Assembly: GCA_051530055.1 (NCBI GenBank)
Contig: CM121342.1
Location: 13,020,001-13,084,000, forward strand
Direction: 5' to 3'
Source: Neoechinorhynchus agilis
Lineage: Eukaryota; Acanthocephala
Length of the DNA stretch: 64,000 nt
Numbering within the stretch: position 1 is the first letter of the stretch; every line of letters starts with the position of its first letter. The notes beneath the pieces are model-generated. The model was not told where the DNA came from, searched no databases, and saw nothing but the letters and a program-made list of their open reading frames with translations. Shown here one piece after another: positions 44,337-56,430 of the stretch. The position numbers were made by a program, and so were the translations under genes.

Positions 44337-47300
44337 AGGTTAGAGATTAGCGACGATACTCGGATTCTTGATCAATGCAGTTGACGCCAATCCTCTAGGC
44401 GAAAATCCGTAGGCACTTCTTATTGAGCGCGCTAAATCAGCGTTGCTCTTTTCGCGATTGCAACATACAACCTAACTGCAATTGCCTCCTACGCCCTTGT
44501 GTCAATTGTAGGGTCCAAGAGACCTCGATATAGACGCCCGGAAGATGGAGAAGCTCAACTGCAATGAAATTAGTGGATTGTGATATCCGCTGTGTCGTTC
44601 GATTGCTTACATTGAATGATAAGCTCCTTCGTCCGCACAAACAAATTATCGAAATGCTCCGACCTCCAAAGGTGGAGCTGTGACATTCCAGCCTACCAGC
44701 CCTTCTCCACAGTCGCTGACTTTGGATCACACACATCTCGGATTGCTTTCGTCGTTTTGCTCTGGCGGAATCGGCGGCTTGAGCACTTCCCATCATGGAG
44801 ACCTTACTAGAGGCTGCGACCCAGCTCACTCGCGCGTTGCTCGGCGGTAAAATAGCGTCTTCTATAATACCCATCATTGGCGGAGCGAAGTCGATAGCGT
44901 TTAGCAAAAAGCACAGCGGGTTGAGGATCATTGCAATTGGTTGTACTCCGCCGATTAGCTGCCATTATTGCCTGTAAAATCGCATACCTTCAATTCGATA
45001 AGCCACGATGCAATTATCAGCTACATTGAAAACGGGTTCCTGATCTTATTACCATTTGTCGTGATATGTTATACAACGAGAGCGACTTGGTATTTGGCGG
45101 CACTGTGATAACCTCTCGAGAGAGTGTTCTACAGAGTGATCATCTCGACCTTTTTCTGCCTGCACGTAATGTTGAGCTTTCCAACTCGGTGTGGCGTTTA
45201 ACATCGCTTTGAGTTCACTTGGGAAGTTTTGGTGTTCTACACGGGACAGAAATGACAATTCCAACCTTTGGCAAATCCGTGTCCCGAACAAGTAGCTTGG
45301 CAGTTTAATGTTATCAGCATTCCTATCCGACCGATCCGATCAGAAATTAACGACTAATCTTACCGAATCACAAAGATGGCGCTCGTGTTCCAAAATGCCT
45401 GCATTTCATCCGTGCGGGGTTTATCGCTTTCCAGTGCATTTATTATTTCAGTTGAATGGAAGAACCTTTTTCTGTTATATCATCAAAATATTTATAAGGA
45501 TTATGCCACGACCAAAAAGATGCCAAACTTCAACTTTCCGCCTTGCGCTTTTAACGCAATACATGAAAATATCAAGTTTCAGTTAATCGAGACACGACAT
45601 TGTGACGTGGAGGACACTCAATAGAAATATTCTTGGTACGACAGCCCAACTACGTATTCGGACCAATCAAATACCGAGGAAAAGCCCAACGCTACCGGGA
45701 CACCAGGCCTAAATTCTGTTCATCAAATCATTACTTTGGAGCAAGCAATTTCATTTGCACGGTAAACACACGATCCTTACCCGACCCGTTGACGCTGCAA
45801 TGATACAATTTGACGCAACCAGCCACGACAGCCCAACTACGTATTCGGACCAATTAAATACCGAGGAAACGCCCAACGCTACTGGGACACCAGGCCTCTC
45901 CATAGGTATATGCCATGTTTGCTTAGACTCTTTTTCCATCACGAAATCGGGGGGTTTTGCGCATTCATGCGCCCGTCAAATCACGTTGGGTGGTATCTGG
46001 TCAGATCCTGCGATCGTTTCAACCGGCAACACCAGAAAATCCATCGACGCTCCCCGATGACGCCGGCAGTCTTCCTTCCGCTGCTGATTTCGTGCGTGTT
46101 CTTCCTAGGAACATTCTGAAACGGATCCCAAAGGGCGCACGATATCTAGCAGCTAAAGGATTCACCACACTTCTGCTGGACTGCTTCGAACAAAATTCAA
46201 TCCTCTTGGACACGGCTCTTTGCTTTCCCCAGACTAGTACTTTCCGCTGGCGACAGTTCGGAGGAGTCCCCCATTGCGGTAATCAAAAGACGCCCCATTT
46301 CCTTTGAGGAAAGTTTCTCAAGCACTTGTCGTTCAGCAAAGGAGGATACCAAACAATGTGCGAATGAGATTAACTGCCATCGAACATCTACGAGACCGCT
46401 TGCTGAGCGCGTATCTTCAAAACTCGCGGGAGCAGTCCGTATTTTGTCCTCCCCTGATACGTTTGCAAGTGATCCGCCTTTCACACTTCAGGGTTTAAAG
46501 TTGAAGCATCCGCAAAGTTCAACCCAGACAGAAATTCCTACATGTTCCGTCCCTCAAAGGCACTCCACTTCGACAGTTGAACTGAGAATGGCCATATCCT
46601 CCTTCGCTAATGGCTCTGGTCATGGCCTCGATGGACTTCGTCCTCAGCAATTAAAGGATAAGATGTCGTTCTCAGTTGGAGATGTAGACCACTCCCTTGT
46701 TACCCATCTTTGTCGACTAGTCGACCTTTTCATCGAAGAAAATTTACATCCGCGGGCAATTGAGTTATTTTTTGGCGCATCTTTGTGCGCTTTGAACAAA
46801 AAGACTGGTGGGATTCGTCCCATCGCCGTTGGCTCTGCTCTACGTCGGCTCGTAGGTAAAATCCTTTGCAAGCGTATTGCAGAAGGGATATGGCAGCAAG
46901 TTCGCCCAGTTCAACTGGGATGCTGCACACCCTGCGGGTCCGAAGCCATTGTCAACGCACTCCGCCAGTTTATCACCAATCGTTCAACGCCGTGTGTGAT
47001 TTTGAAGTGCGACTTTAGAAATGCTTTCAATTCCATTCACCGTACCGTTCTGTTTGAGTCACGTACCAGAAGCTTTTCCTTATTTTCTCAACGCATGCGG
47101 GACCCCGACTCCTTTGCTGTTCAACGATCATCTCATTTGGTCAGAAAGAGAAGTACAGCAGGGAGACCCTCTTGGTCCAATCGCTTTCTCCTTTGCAGTT
47201 AATCCAATAGCGCACTCTCTCCGGTCCAACTTTAACGCTTGGTACCTTGATGACGCTACCCTCGGAGGTGATCCCTCCGAAGTACTGCGCGATCCGGAGA

Positions 47301-48540
47301 CACTCGTAAGGGAGACTGCGAGATTGGGCGTTGAGCTCAATGCAGGGGAAATGCGAACTGTTTTTAACGAACATCGAAAACGAGTCAGCGCAGAGCGAAA
47401 TCGTCAAAGGTTTTAGAAATTCGGCACGCGGTTTAGAATCGATAACTCTACACCGGCTGAGTCTTCTAGGGAGCTGCGTTTTTGATTCTAATGTTGAAAA
47501 TGAAATCGACCATTTACTCCCGAACATCACGATGCTGTGCGATAGAGTCCGGGAACTTTCGTCACACGAAGCTCTATTCCTGACCAAGAATACCCTCTTC
47601 ATCTTGAAACTACTTTATAAACTGCGCACGGCTTCCTCCTTCAAGTACGTCGATAAGTTAAAGAAGCTCGATGGCACTGTGAAGGCGTGTCTGGAGCGCA
47701 TTTGAAATATCCAGCTATCAGACGAGGCCTCGCGACGTCCGGTGGCTTGGGGATAAATAATACGAATTCTTTGTAAACTTAAGTAATCTTAAAGGATGGC
47801 TGGCGCCGCCAGAATTTCATCGTTTGCACTCTATTAGTTAAGTTGTGTTTCAAGGAGATGAGTCCAAATTATCGGCACTGTGATCCGAAAATATAGGCCA
47901 CTTTACGTACACTTCGCGTCTACCGATTTGTGTCAAACATCGTTGCCGGTGTGGAATGATCGTGGATCCACTGGGGAAACATGGTCTTGTTTGCAACAAA
48001 TCAGAGGGCCGTTTCTCACGTCATGCTGAATTGAACGACGTAATTTCGCGTGCCCTAAATACGGTGAACGTCCCAAACATTTTAGAGCCAAGCAACCTGT
48101 GCAGGCTAGATGGCCGTCGCCCGGATGGCGTCACCGTATTCCCGTAGCGAGAAGGCAAATGTCTTCTCTTGGACGCCACGTGTGTAGACACGTCCGCGGC
48201 AAGCAACAGGAAGTTTGCGGTGCAGTCTCCAGGGGGAGCGGCGATTGCCGCGGAGGACCGAAAGGTCGCGAAATATAAAGAATTAAGTAGGTCTCACGTT
48301 TTTGTATCCTTCGGAGTGGAGACTCTTGGTGCGCTCGGTAGCTCGGCACTTAGATTTACGAAGGAGTTATCGAGTAGACTCCATGCCAAGAAAGGAAATA
48401 CAGGAGCTGGTGCCTTCCTGCGCCAAAACATTGGTCTCGCGATCCAAAGAGGAAACGCAGCGAGTGTGGTCGCGACCACTGAGGGGAGCGAGATGCCTCT
48501 TCTTCGTGGACGATGGTGATTGTTTAAACGTTTTGTTGTT
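44337..48540 (+). mobile_element. non-LTR retrotransposon with C-terminal restriction-like endonuclease, decayed
   Basis: 5' part: ICHVCLDSFSITKSGGFAHS (possible zinc finger, 45.9 kb) and VLRSFQPATPENPS ... RIPKGARYLAAKGF (46.0-46.2 kb). RT: GLRPQQLK, GGIRPIAVGSALRRLVGKIL, motif A KCDFRNAFNSIHR (47.0 kb), motif B QQGDPLGP (47.16 kb), motif C WYLDDATLGG (47.25 kb). 3' part: [19 protein letters not shown] knuckle, [20 protein letters not shown] nuclease core, FGVETLGALG, IQRGNAAS. The frame changes between motifs A and B, again after ~47.33 kb and before 47.95 kb, with further stops, so it cannot encode one protein. Its left edge coincides with the end of duplication copy B. Five other scraps of the family are in this window. 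Confidence 0.85.
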
Positions 48541-48544
48541 GTGT

Positions 48545-49420
48545 GTGTAATTTAAAAAACATTTAAGAAAACTTTTAAAGTAATTAATAATTGAAAACAA
48601 AATAAATCAAATTAGGCCAAGAGCACAATAAAACTACAATATCCAAATTATTTTTAACTCCAGAAAATGTGAACTTTGGTTAATTGACGGAACACAAACA
48701 CAAATGATTGTTATTAAAGCCGCTGCACTTCTCATCCTTAAAAATTTATAGATACTGTGAAACGAACGGTTGAATAAAATTGTTCAAATTCTAGTTTCGT
48801 CGGTCCAGGAAAATTAGGACAAGCGACTTTTTTAACAAATTTTTTAAAATTCTTATCGTTGGCGAATCAGGTAAGGCGGACGTAAACGTTATGTTTCGGA
48901 TCTTTAAACAAGAATCTTCATTTTGAATATGAACGCTGTTCGATATGAGACATTAAGCGTCCCTAAGATCATCAACGTTAAGTGAGTTTGAGTTTTAATT
49001 TTTTATATCTCGATTTTACATCGCAGCTCTTAGTTTATCCAATAAATCACCAAATCGAACTGATGCTCGGGAGCATTGACAAAACTCTTCTTTTCCGGTC
49101 CAAAATAGAACTATAAGTTCAAAAAGGCTGTTATTAGCCTTATTTTAAATGTTATCCTAATAATTCCTGGAAATGACTTTAAATTGTGTTTATTTTTCTT
49201 TTTGCGACTTTAATCTAACATTTTCCTCTTTAATATATAATTGAAAAGTCAAGAGAATCAAGAAAGATCGATGAAATATATGAATTTTAATTTGCTCAAG
49301 ACTTTTGCCAACGGCTTTACGCCTTTAAAAGTATTATTTCACTAAATTTGATCAAACGGAGTGTATCATGCGCTAAAGGATAAAAAGACGACATATTTTT
49401 TAGGCAAATATCACGTTGAA
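48545..49420. other. intergenic, no gene seen
   Basis: AT-rich, no frame or repeat I can support. Confidence 0.55.
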
Positions 49421-49422
49421 AG

Positions 49423-51724
49423 TTATGGATTATCCCGCATAAATGGGGAACGTGATTTTACGATCGGATTGAGCGTGAACGGCTCCTCCTTTTCATTGTT
49501 AAGTGCCTGATTTCGTGCCTTTGTGATCAAGTGTTCAAATTCAGAAATCGGGTTGTAGGAAGCATAAGTTATGAGTTTCTCATTGAGCAAGTTCGCGATA
49601 GCGCATCGACGATCCATTGTGCAATATTCACCCCTTATACGATACATAGCACTGAAAGCGGAGTGTTTGGAAAAAACGGACAAGGTTACCAGCACTAAGC
49701 TTTTTAGAATTTCCTTCGGATTAAAAGCCAATTGAATATCCTTTGACGGAAATGCAGAATCGTGTTTCATAATTGTGTCTCTTGCGAAGGTGTGGATCTT
49801 CTTTGCGTACGATAGAAGCTGTGCAGTCCTTGCGGTTTCAACGTCTCGATTGGGTATTTTTATTTTGGGAAAGCGGAGTTGATTGTGGCGTCTACCTGCA
49901 AGAGGGATTAATGCTCCGCTTGATTTCCTCTTTAGAACTGAATTAGTTCTAGGAGTTGGCATTTTAGAGCTAAGATATGCTTGGAATTTTTTCCCGTTTG
50001 TATTGTATTCGTTGTAACTGTCATCGAATCCACGCCGACATTCTACAAAGCTTTCTAATAGTAGACAGACAAAGAGGTATCTATTATCGTCAAAAAAACG
50101 GGCCTTGTAGCGCTTGGCAGCCAAAATTGCAGCTCCAATACGTCCCTTCATGATGTATTCTCGAACTTGTGAACGATGCCGAGTGTCCCGGAACATTTTG
50201 TTATTTTTTATGCCGTTTATAGGATGATATTTCCTCCATTAGGTGGCATTGAAAAGCGGTTCAAGGCAGAGAGATGCTAAACAAAACTACGACAGGAGAT
50301 ATATGTATTTTTTGTGATAAGAAGAATCGCTATTGATTTATTGTTCTCAATATTTCGTCCGCTACGTCGGACTTCTTCAGGTTGTTTCGCAAGTATGTTG
50401 CACGTTGAAGCGCATGTTGAAGCAACAAACTTGGGAAACAACCTCAAAAAGTCCGACGAAACGGACGAAATATTGAGAATTAATAAATCAATAACGATTT
50501 TTCTTATCTCCAAAAAGTACATATATATAAACAACTTCTTTACGACACGAGATATGAGTAAAAGAACTTACGAAATATACTTCAAGCGTATCGATGGTTC
50601 GGTGAATTGCAATCTCGTTACTTCTTCACGAATGCATTCAAACAATGGAACTAGAAAATATGTTCAAATTCGATAAGAGTAAAATATATTTTAATGAAAA
50701 ATTTGAACGGCCTAGTTTCATCCTTATTTAGAACTCCTATTATTACTTATTGATGCTCATATTTCAAATTTTTAATAACGTAGTATGAAAATTAAAGTCC
50801 GCTTTACTAATTATGAAACTTCAGATGAAATCTTCTATAACCGTTAAAACCACTATTTTCTCCATCGGTCGTTTCAATTGGCTCTCTGCCTCGCGATAGA
50901 AAATTCCTTGGATGAAATCTCGTCGCAATTCAAGATCAGTTATGCAGGCTGTCTCGGTGGCCGTACTTAACATCGTTTTGTAAAGACCCAAAGTCGCCAA
51001 ATGCTTTACAATGTAGCAATTTCTGGGATCCTGATCGGAAACGCTATATCTGTCAGCTAATTGATACCAGTGCCTCTGAATAGTTTCTGCAAAATAAGAA
51101 TCGATATCGAAAGCGAATTTTTTCTTGAATCCACAGATAACAACTGTCTCCACATCTTTACTGTACAGTACAATCGATGGAAATGCATTGTCCATTGTAG
51201 ATATCGTGATCGGAGTGCCTGTTATGAAAAATGAGTTTCAAAATACTTAAAGAAGAATGCGTACCGGTAATATTTCCGTTTAGCGTAAAAATTACCCTGT
51301 TGTTTGATCGATCCAAAATTACCCCTACTCGATCGTTGCTTTTAATTCCAGGCCGAATTTGCCAATTAACAAAACTATCACCCTGGACAACTCGACTATT
51401 TTTACAACTAAGGAATACTTTATTGTCCATCTGATAAGGCTTATTCGCTACTATTGAATCAACTACCTGATAGCCAACGTCAATTCCAAGTATTTGTTCA
51501 ACGCTTGTCTTCGATCGGATCTGCACTTCGAAATAGAACAGAATACAGCATGGATCAAGAGGATTCTGGTATTTATAATGTTCTCCTAAACAGTTATCGG
51601 TTGAAATAATGATTGTTTCGCCGCATTGAAACGTTTTCCCCTCGTGTGGCGCTCGTTCTGGAAACTGTTTCAAGTATTCCATATAAGATCCATGAACAGC
51701 AGTTGAGTTAAAATCGGTGAACAT
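49423..51724 (-). CDS. RanBP9/RanBP10-like (SPRY, LisH, CTLH/CRA) protein
   Basis: Scaffold subunit of CTLH E3 ubiquitin ligases in other animals. Exon 1 from 51724: SPRY domain (YFEVQIRSKTSVEQILGIDV, NDRVGVILDRSNNRVIFTLN). A 45-nt GT-AG intron (CCG|GTACGC...AACAG|GCA) leads to exon 2 (to ~50830), the end of SPRY (FPSIVLYSKDVETVVICGFK) then a LisH-like helix pair (YIVKHLATLGLYKTM). The last exon (50196 or slightly upstream to 49423) has the CTLH stretch RSQVREYIMKGRIGAAILAA and LLLESFVEC, followed by CRA-like helices. The ~590-nt intron between the last two exons hosts the inverted-repeat element at 50313-50511; its exact splice sites are unresolved. Confidence 0.7.
50313..50511. mobile_element. 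foldback/solo Penelope-like terminus with hammerhead-like core, in RanBP9-like intron
   Basis: Arms 50314-50388 and ~50434-50509 are inverted copies. Minus strand of the left arm: CTGAAGA, extra A, stem GTCC/GGAC, GAAATATTGAG, AATAAATC. The right arm has the same layout but a degraded core (CTCAAAA). Same arrangement as the palindrome ends at 37-40 kb, with different primary sequence. Confidence 0.65.
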
Positions 51725-51779
51725 TATGGTTTGTCTAAAATATTATTTATAAAATCGCGGCGATCGTTAGTGATTAACC

Positions 51780-52250
51780 TGTATAAAAACCCATATCGTC
51801 CCCGACGAGATGCGAGCACTAATTAAAGCAATTGTCCCGAGTGATTACTCAATAAAAATTAGAAGAGAAATATAACGTGTTTGTTCCATTAAAACTAGTT
51901 CTCGTTTTCTCAGGAGTTCAAAATGAAATACAGATCTTTTTTTTTGGGGGGGGGGAATCGTCGAAGCTATCATGTTGGCATTCGTATGCAACCGTCGATG
52001 AAGAAATAGAATTCCTCGAATTACATTATCGCAAAAAATTTCAAATTGATTAATGAAGTAGCAATCTAGTCATTCTATTGCATTAACGTTCGCTTACTAC
52101 CCGTTAAGTTGAGCCTAGAGTAGATCCCATCAAGGCTCATTTGATAATTACTAAGATCATCAAATAGATTCTCAGGTTAAAATTATTAGACAAAATGGCA
52201 ACCCACCAATTTACATACCTAAACACCACTAGCAGTGTTCACTAATGCAC
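51780..52250. other. intergenic, no gene seen
   Basis: Contains a T8G10 homopolymer junction at about 51937-51957. Nothing else supported. Confidence 0.5.
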
Positions 52251-52309
52251 TTGCGTTTTTCGACGCGCGCTGGTAATGTTGCAAGGTAACTATGAAATAG
52301 ATGATCTCA

Positions 52310-53036
52310 GACAAGGGAGTGATTCGTAGATGGGGATCTCTGATAAAGGAGTTACCTAAGGATTGTTGTTCTGATCGTGAAACGGGTGGCGACAAGCCCG
52401 CCGGTGTTTTTGCCCATATTTTAGGGTCTGTTGATGCCACTTGCGGGAATGGAGGATCTCTCGGCGCGAATCTCCAATACAGGTGAGTAGAGAAAATCCT
52501 TTGTTTACCTGTTCAAAAAAGAAAATTTTGTTTTGAAAATAAAACGGAAGGATTTAGGAAATACTGCTTGCATCGGTATTTCGAAGCGTTAGTTCAATGA
52601 ACTTTTCATGGTTAAAAACTAACCAACCCTCGCGAATATATGATCAACATAGTGAATCTATAGGGAAGAATATTTTTGCAGAACTGTTGAATAACATGAA
52701 CATCAAGCTAACCCTCCAGCAGGTTTGAACAAGTACTTTCGTAAACTAGAGTTAAATCATGGGTTTAAACCAATCAAAAATATTTGTTTGCGAAAGGAGC
52801 CAATAATTATTAGACGTTGCTTTCAATTTTAGGGACAAGCATCGCGGAATACTTACTAATTGGTGTCATTTTTCAGACTTGAAAATCCGCAATATTTACG
52901 ATTTACTGCGCGTATAAGCAGCTCTGTAGCTCTGCTGCACAATATTCATCCTTATTTCATAAGACTTCGGCTACTGTCTCTTCTGAACAGAGAGTCAATG
53001 CTGTGTCTAAGACAGTCTTGTCCGAAGAATCGGTGA
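52310..53036 (+). CDS. hypothetical two-exon protein
   Basis: Exon GVIRRWGSLIKELPKDCCSD ... GANLQY ends at a good donor (CAG|GTGAGT, 52484). It joins in phase to an exon after TTTTTCAG at 52876: LENPQYLRFTARISSSVALL ... LRQSCPKNR, stop at 53036. The first exon may start earlier. I do not recognise the product. The 392-nt intron is long for this window. Confidence 0.4.
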
Positions 53037-53638
53037 AGAATAAAAAAGAAAGTTTTTGCTATTTAGGAGGACAAAATGAAGACGATAGAGGAAGCGAATT
53101 TAAAATTATGAGTAGAGGTGGAAAGGATTCAGGGATTCCTCACAAACTTCGCTTCAACGATTTCACCCCTTATCGATGGAATCAAGGGAATAAGTAGAAG
53201 ACAGAAACAAACATGAAAGTGTTTCAGGGGGCAGGGATATAGGATGAATCGGTGTTCCCTATAGAATCTCCTGTTGTCTTAAATAATGAGTGAGTATTTG
53301 AATTACATTTTTTAGCCTTTAATGTGTCACATGTACAAAGTTTATCAACTAATCTTAAAAGTCTTATCGTATATCACGATTTGGTTTTCTGTGCCTTTCA
53401 GGAATCGGATATGATACTAAACATATTTCTTTTTTATTACCGCTTTTATTTAAACAAGGAAGCGGACCAGTCGGTTTCTCTGGCGCGCTACAATCTTTTG
53501 TAAAAAGGGAATATCATCCATTTGTGTTATTCAAGAAAAATTCCGATTACGCCATTCAATTGGTTAAAATTGATAATTTTATAAACGGAGACATATAGTT
53601 CCCCCCCAAGAGTGGGTTATTTTTTAAATCGCGCAGGT

Positions 53639-53836
53639 ATGCTGCGGGGATGGAATCCTGACGTTATTATCGGTGACTTCGATTCTAAACTTTTGTCCAG
53701 TTTCGATTATTTTAGCGAGGACTATGATATAATTTTAGATGTTTTCGTTCTTGGAAGGGTGTTTGATAAAAAGAAGGAAATTGCATCGAATTGTTCCAAT
53801 GATTCAATAACAACATCAGTGTTTGATGGGAAATGA
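53639..53836 (+). CDS. possible thiamine pyrophosphokinase-like exon
   Basis: MLRGWNPDVIIGDFDSKLLS resembles the catalytic-domain signature of thiamine pyrophosphokinase (PDxIxGDFDS), followed by a weak VFVLGRVFD that could parallel its LGGLxGRFD. The region between these motifs is too short, and no further exon could be placed in 53.84-54.84 kb. Could be a decayed gene or chance. Tentative. Confidence 0.35.
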   Translation: MLRGWNPDVIIGDFDSKLLSSFDYFSEDYDIILDVFVLGRVFDKKKEIASNCSNDSITTSVFDGK

Positions 53837-54847
53837 TGCAATCTTATTTGATAGGGGAGGCAATGATAGGTTATGTTCTACTGAATGAAGTATAGCAAAA
53901 TATAGCCTACGTATTCATAGCCAGTTACGAGCAACAAATAAGATATTTCTACGCCGTTGAAAATCATATGATTTTCCGAGGTGTGAAAGTTCTTTTGAAG
54001 GTCGACCCCTGAGCAATGAGTGCCTTTTGTCGACTATTTTGTTTGCAGGATCTGTATAATTATTAATCCGATTTCTCAAACTTTCCCTGATGCAAAGGAA
54101 CATCTCAAGAATCTTCTTAAATAAGGTTTTATTTTATAAATCACTGTTTAGCTCGATGTGTTTTAATTTTTTGTATCATAGCACTAACCCAATTTTTAGT
54201 GAGAAATATTCTTCTGACCGACCCTCAGCACGGTTTCGAATCGGTAGAAGGAACGAGGAAAGTGTCTGGAAATATTTATCATTGATTAAGGAGCAGGATA
54301 TAAAGATTATCACCAAGCAACTTTAATTATTTGCTATTTCAACACTTTGTTTCTTTAAATCAACAATTGCAACTGCTCTCTTTCCCTAAGATATGTTCTG
54401 AGCATGTTGATGGTTTAATTTTCGCTATTTACTTCGGGTGGAAACTCATATAAGAGTCGGACCAGCCCTGAATTAGATTATTTCCCCAGACCCGTACGGT
54501 ACAATACCTCTAAAATTTCGATATTTACGAATGAAGTCGAGTTGTTAAGCGTTACACATGGATCGGAATGTTTTGCTAATAAATAAAAATAAACTGCAAA
54601 AGTTGAAGTCAGAATGTTTAATCGAATTATACTACACAAAAAAGTGCATTTGTGCCAAAATTAGGTTCAATAGGCATGTTTTCACCACCTCTATATGAAA
54701 ACATCAGGACCGCGCCCTAGCAAGCTTAAAAAATCATATGAAATGAAGCCCCTTTAAATTCCATTTTGATGGAACATGGTGATTATTGCGGCTATTTATT
54801 GTTTAATGACGCATTTGTTCAAATCGCGATAATTACTTCGTTTTTAT

Positions 54848-55532
54848 TCAATAGTAGTTGCCGGCTCTAGTAGAGGCAAAATCCACTTTGGCACAAGCGA
54901 TCATGTTTAAACTGTAAACTATACAATAATTAGCATAAATATTTTCAGAATAATCACACCAATGTTCACAATCACCCGTCCTTATTAGTTCTATTTCGCC
55001 AAAGAAATTAGGGCAATTCCTCGTCTCTGTAAAACCAATGTTCTTGAACAATGCAAGGCTACACTCGTTTTCTTTTTTAACTTTGGCAATGAATGTAGAA
55101 ATGCAAAGTCGTTTAGAAATGAAATGCATCATTATTTTTAACGCTAAGCGAGCATATCCTCGCCTTCTGAATTCAGGCCTAGCAATCATTATCGAGAGCT
55201 CCGCTTTTTTGTCGTTGATAAAGGCATTAATGTCGCCAATCATTCGTTCGACTTCATCCAAATCGCGAGGCTCATTGACAATAATTATAAACGTACAAAT
55301 TCCTGCAAGCGCAAAAGAGGTCATGCAGGACCTCATCTCTAAGTTTATCCTCAGATAGCAACCACTGGTGTTGCATGGCGAATTCTTGTTCAATACTTAG
55401 TCGCTCGGATCCCGTCTTCTTTAAAAGATCTTCATTTTGCATCCATTTATGATAAGTCGCTACATGACGTGACTTGTACGGAACAAGGCTGATTAAACCG
55501 CATGATAGCGAGATGTTCTCATTCAGACGCAT
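54848..55532 (-). CDS. NAT9: N-acetyltransferase 9-like (GNAT family)
   Basis: Exon 1 from 55532: MRLNENISLSCGLISLVPYK, YHKWMQNEDLLKKTGSERLS, IEQEFAMQHQWLLSEDK, matching NAT9 from its first residues (MRLNQN, VPYTSxHV, SEPLTLEQEYAMQxSW). Exon 2: CTFIIIVNEP, IGDINAFI, ELSIMIARPEFRRRGYARLA (acetyl-CoA loop RRxGYA), FIAKVKKENECSLALFKNIG. The GNAT fold transfers acetyl groups; NAT9 has been linked to microtubule stability. The intron between EDK and CTF is 46 nt and has no GT-AG solution in frame. Stop at 54848. Confidence 0.88.
55298..55343 (-). other. non-canonical 46-nt intron in NAT9
   Basis: Removing CTTAGAG ... GGAATT joins EDK to CTFIII exactly as in other animals' DKCTFI. Registers that begin AG are possible if one or two residues are kept. 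GAGGTC...GACCTC inside (6-nt loop) forms a hairpin. The only GT (GAG|GTCCTG) is phase 0, while the TTGCAG acceptor needs phase 1. Confidence 0.6.
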
Positions 55533-55839
55533 CTAAAGTGTCACAGAAACTAAAGTTTAGCAAACAAAAATGTGGAAAATGATGTAAAAACATTAAATCA
55601 TGCTTTGCAAAGAGCGGCTTATGCATACAATATCCACAATTACGGTAGCTGCAATTGCAACTCAAACAAAACAAAACAAATAGCAATATTTTTATAAAGT
55701 CAAGATTTCTTAAATTTACATAAGGCCTATTTTTTTCTCTGGAAAAAGAATATGTGGATACTTGCATTCCACGGAAAATTATCCGTGAATAAAACCGTAG
55801 TCGTGTTAAAACCATAATGAACTCGCAAAACGACGAAAT

Positions 55840-56085
55840 ACCACTGAGTGGGGAAAAACTCACTGATGAGTCCCGCCTCCTTGGGAGATATCTGAGGATC
55901 CTGAGGGATGTACAAACTCATAACCGTATTTTTCAGGGTATTAAGTGATTTTATGCGCTTCCTTTAACCAGATCGGTGGGCTGCGTGTGCCCAAGAAATC
56001 TGCCGTTTAAAGGATGTTCATTTCAACACTTAGACAATAAAATGTAACCGGCTATCCAGACTTTAAATAATATAACACCTTCCCT
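55840..56085 (+). mobile_element. SINE copy 2 (lacks tRNA head)
   Basis: Shares GACGAAATACCACT, CTCACTGATGAGTCCCGCC through TATTTTTCAGGGTATTAAG and the CCAGATCGGTGGGCTGCGTG tail with the other two copies. Tail ends AACCGGCTATCCAGACTTTA. The stretch 55540-55840 upstream has no gene. Confidence 0.75.
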
Positions 56086-56117
56086 AGGCTAATACTGGCG
56101 AAGTTTGTACATTCCGT

Positions 56118-56430
56118 AGTTGCTTCGAGGTGGTCTAGTGGACTTGATTCACGAATTCCCGTTTCAGAGTAAAAAGGGTTCATAATCCATTATCGTCGAT
56201 GACTCATAACAAAAGGGGACGAAATACCACTAAAGGGAGGAAACTCACTGATGAGTCCCGCCTCCTTGGGAGATATCTGAGGATCCTGAGCGATGTACAA
56301 ACCCATAACCGTATTTTTCAGGGTATTAAGTGTATCAATCATTTCCATTACCCAGATCGATTTTCTCATTGTGCCCAAGAAATCAGCCGTTTAAGGGATG
56401 TTCACTTGAGCAACCATTATAATTTAGGTA
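56118..56430 (+). mobile_element. SINE copy 3 with tRNA-like head
   Basis: Head TTCGAGGTGGTCTAGTGGAC (A-box) and GGGTTCATAATCC (weakened B-box), then GGGGACGAAATACCAC, ACTCACTGATGAGTCCCGCC and the shared body. Copies 2 and 3 lie in tandem, 33 bp apart. 56430-57040 holds no gene I can support. Confidence 0.75.

Noticed and set aside
44437-44931. 164-codon minus-strand gene
   Set aside because: It lies within the LINE and has no recognisable domain; likely a shadow of decayed LINE coding sequence.
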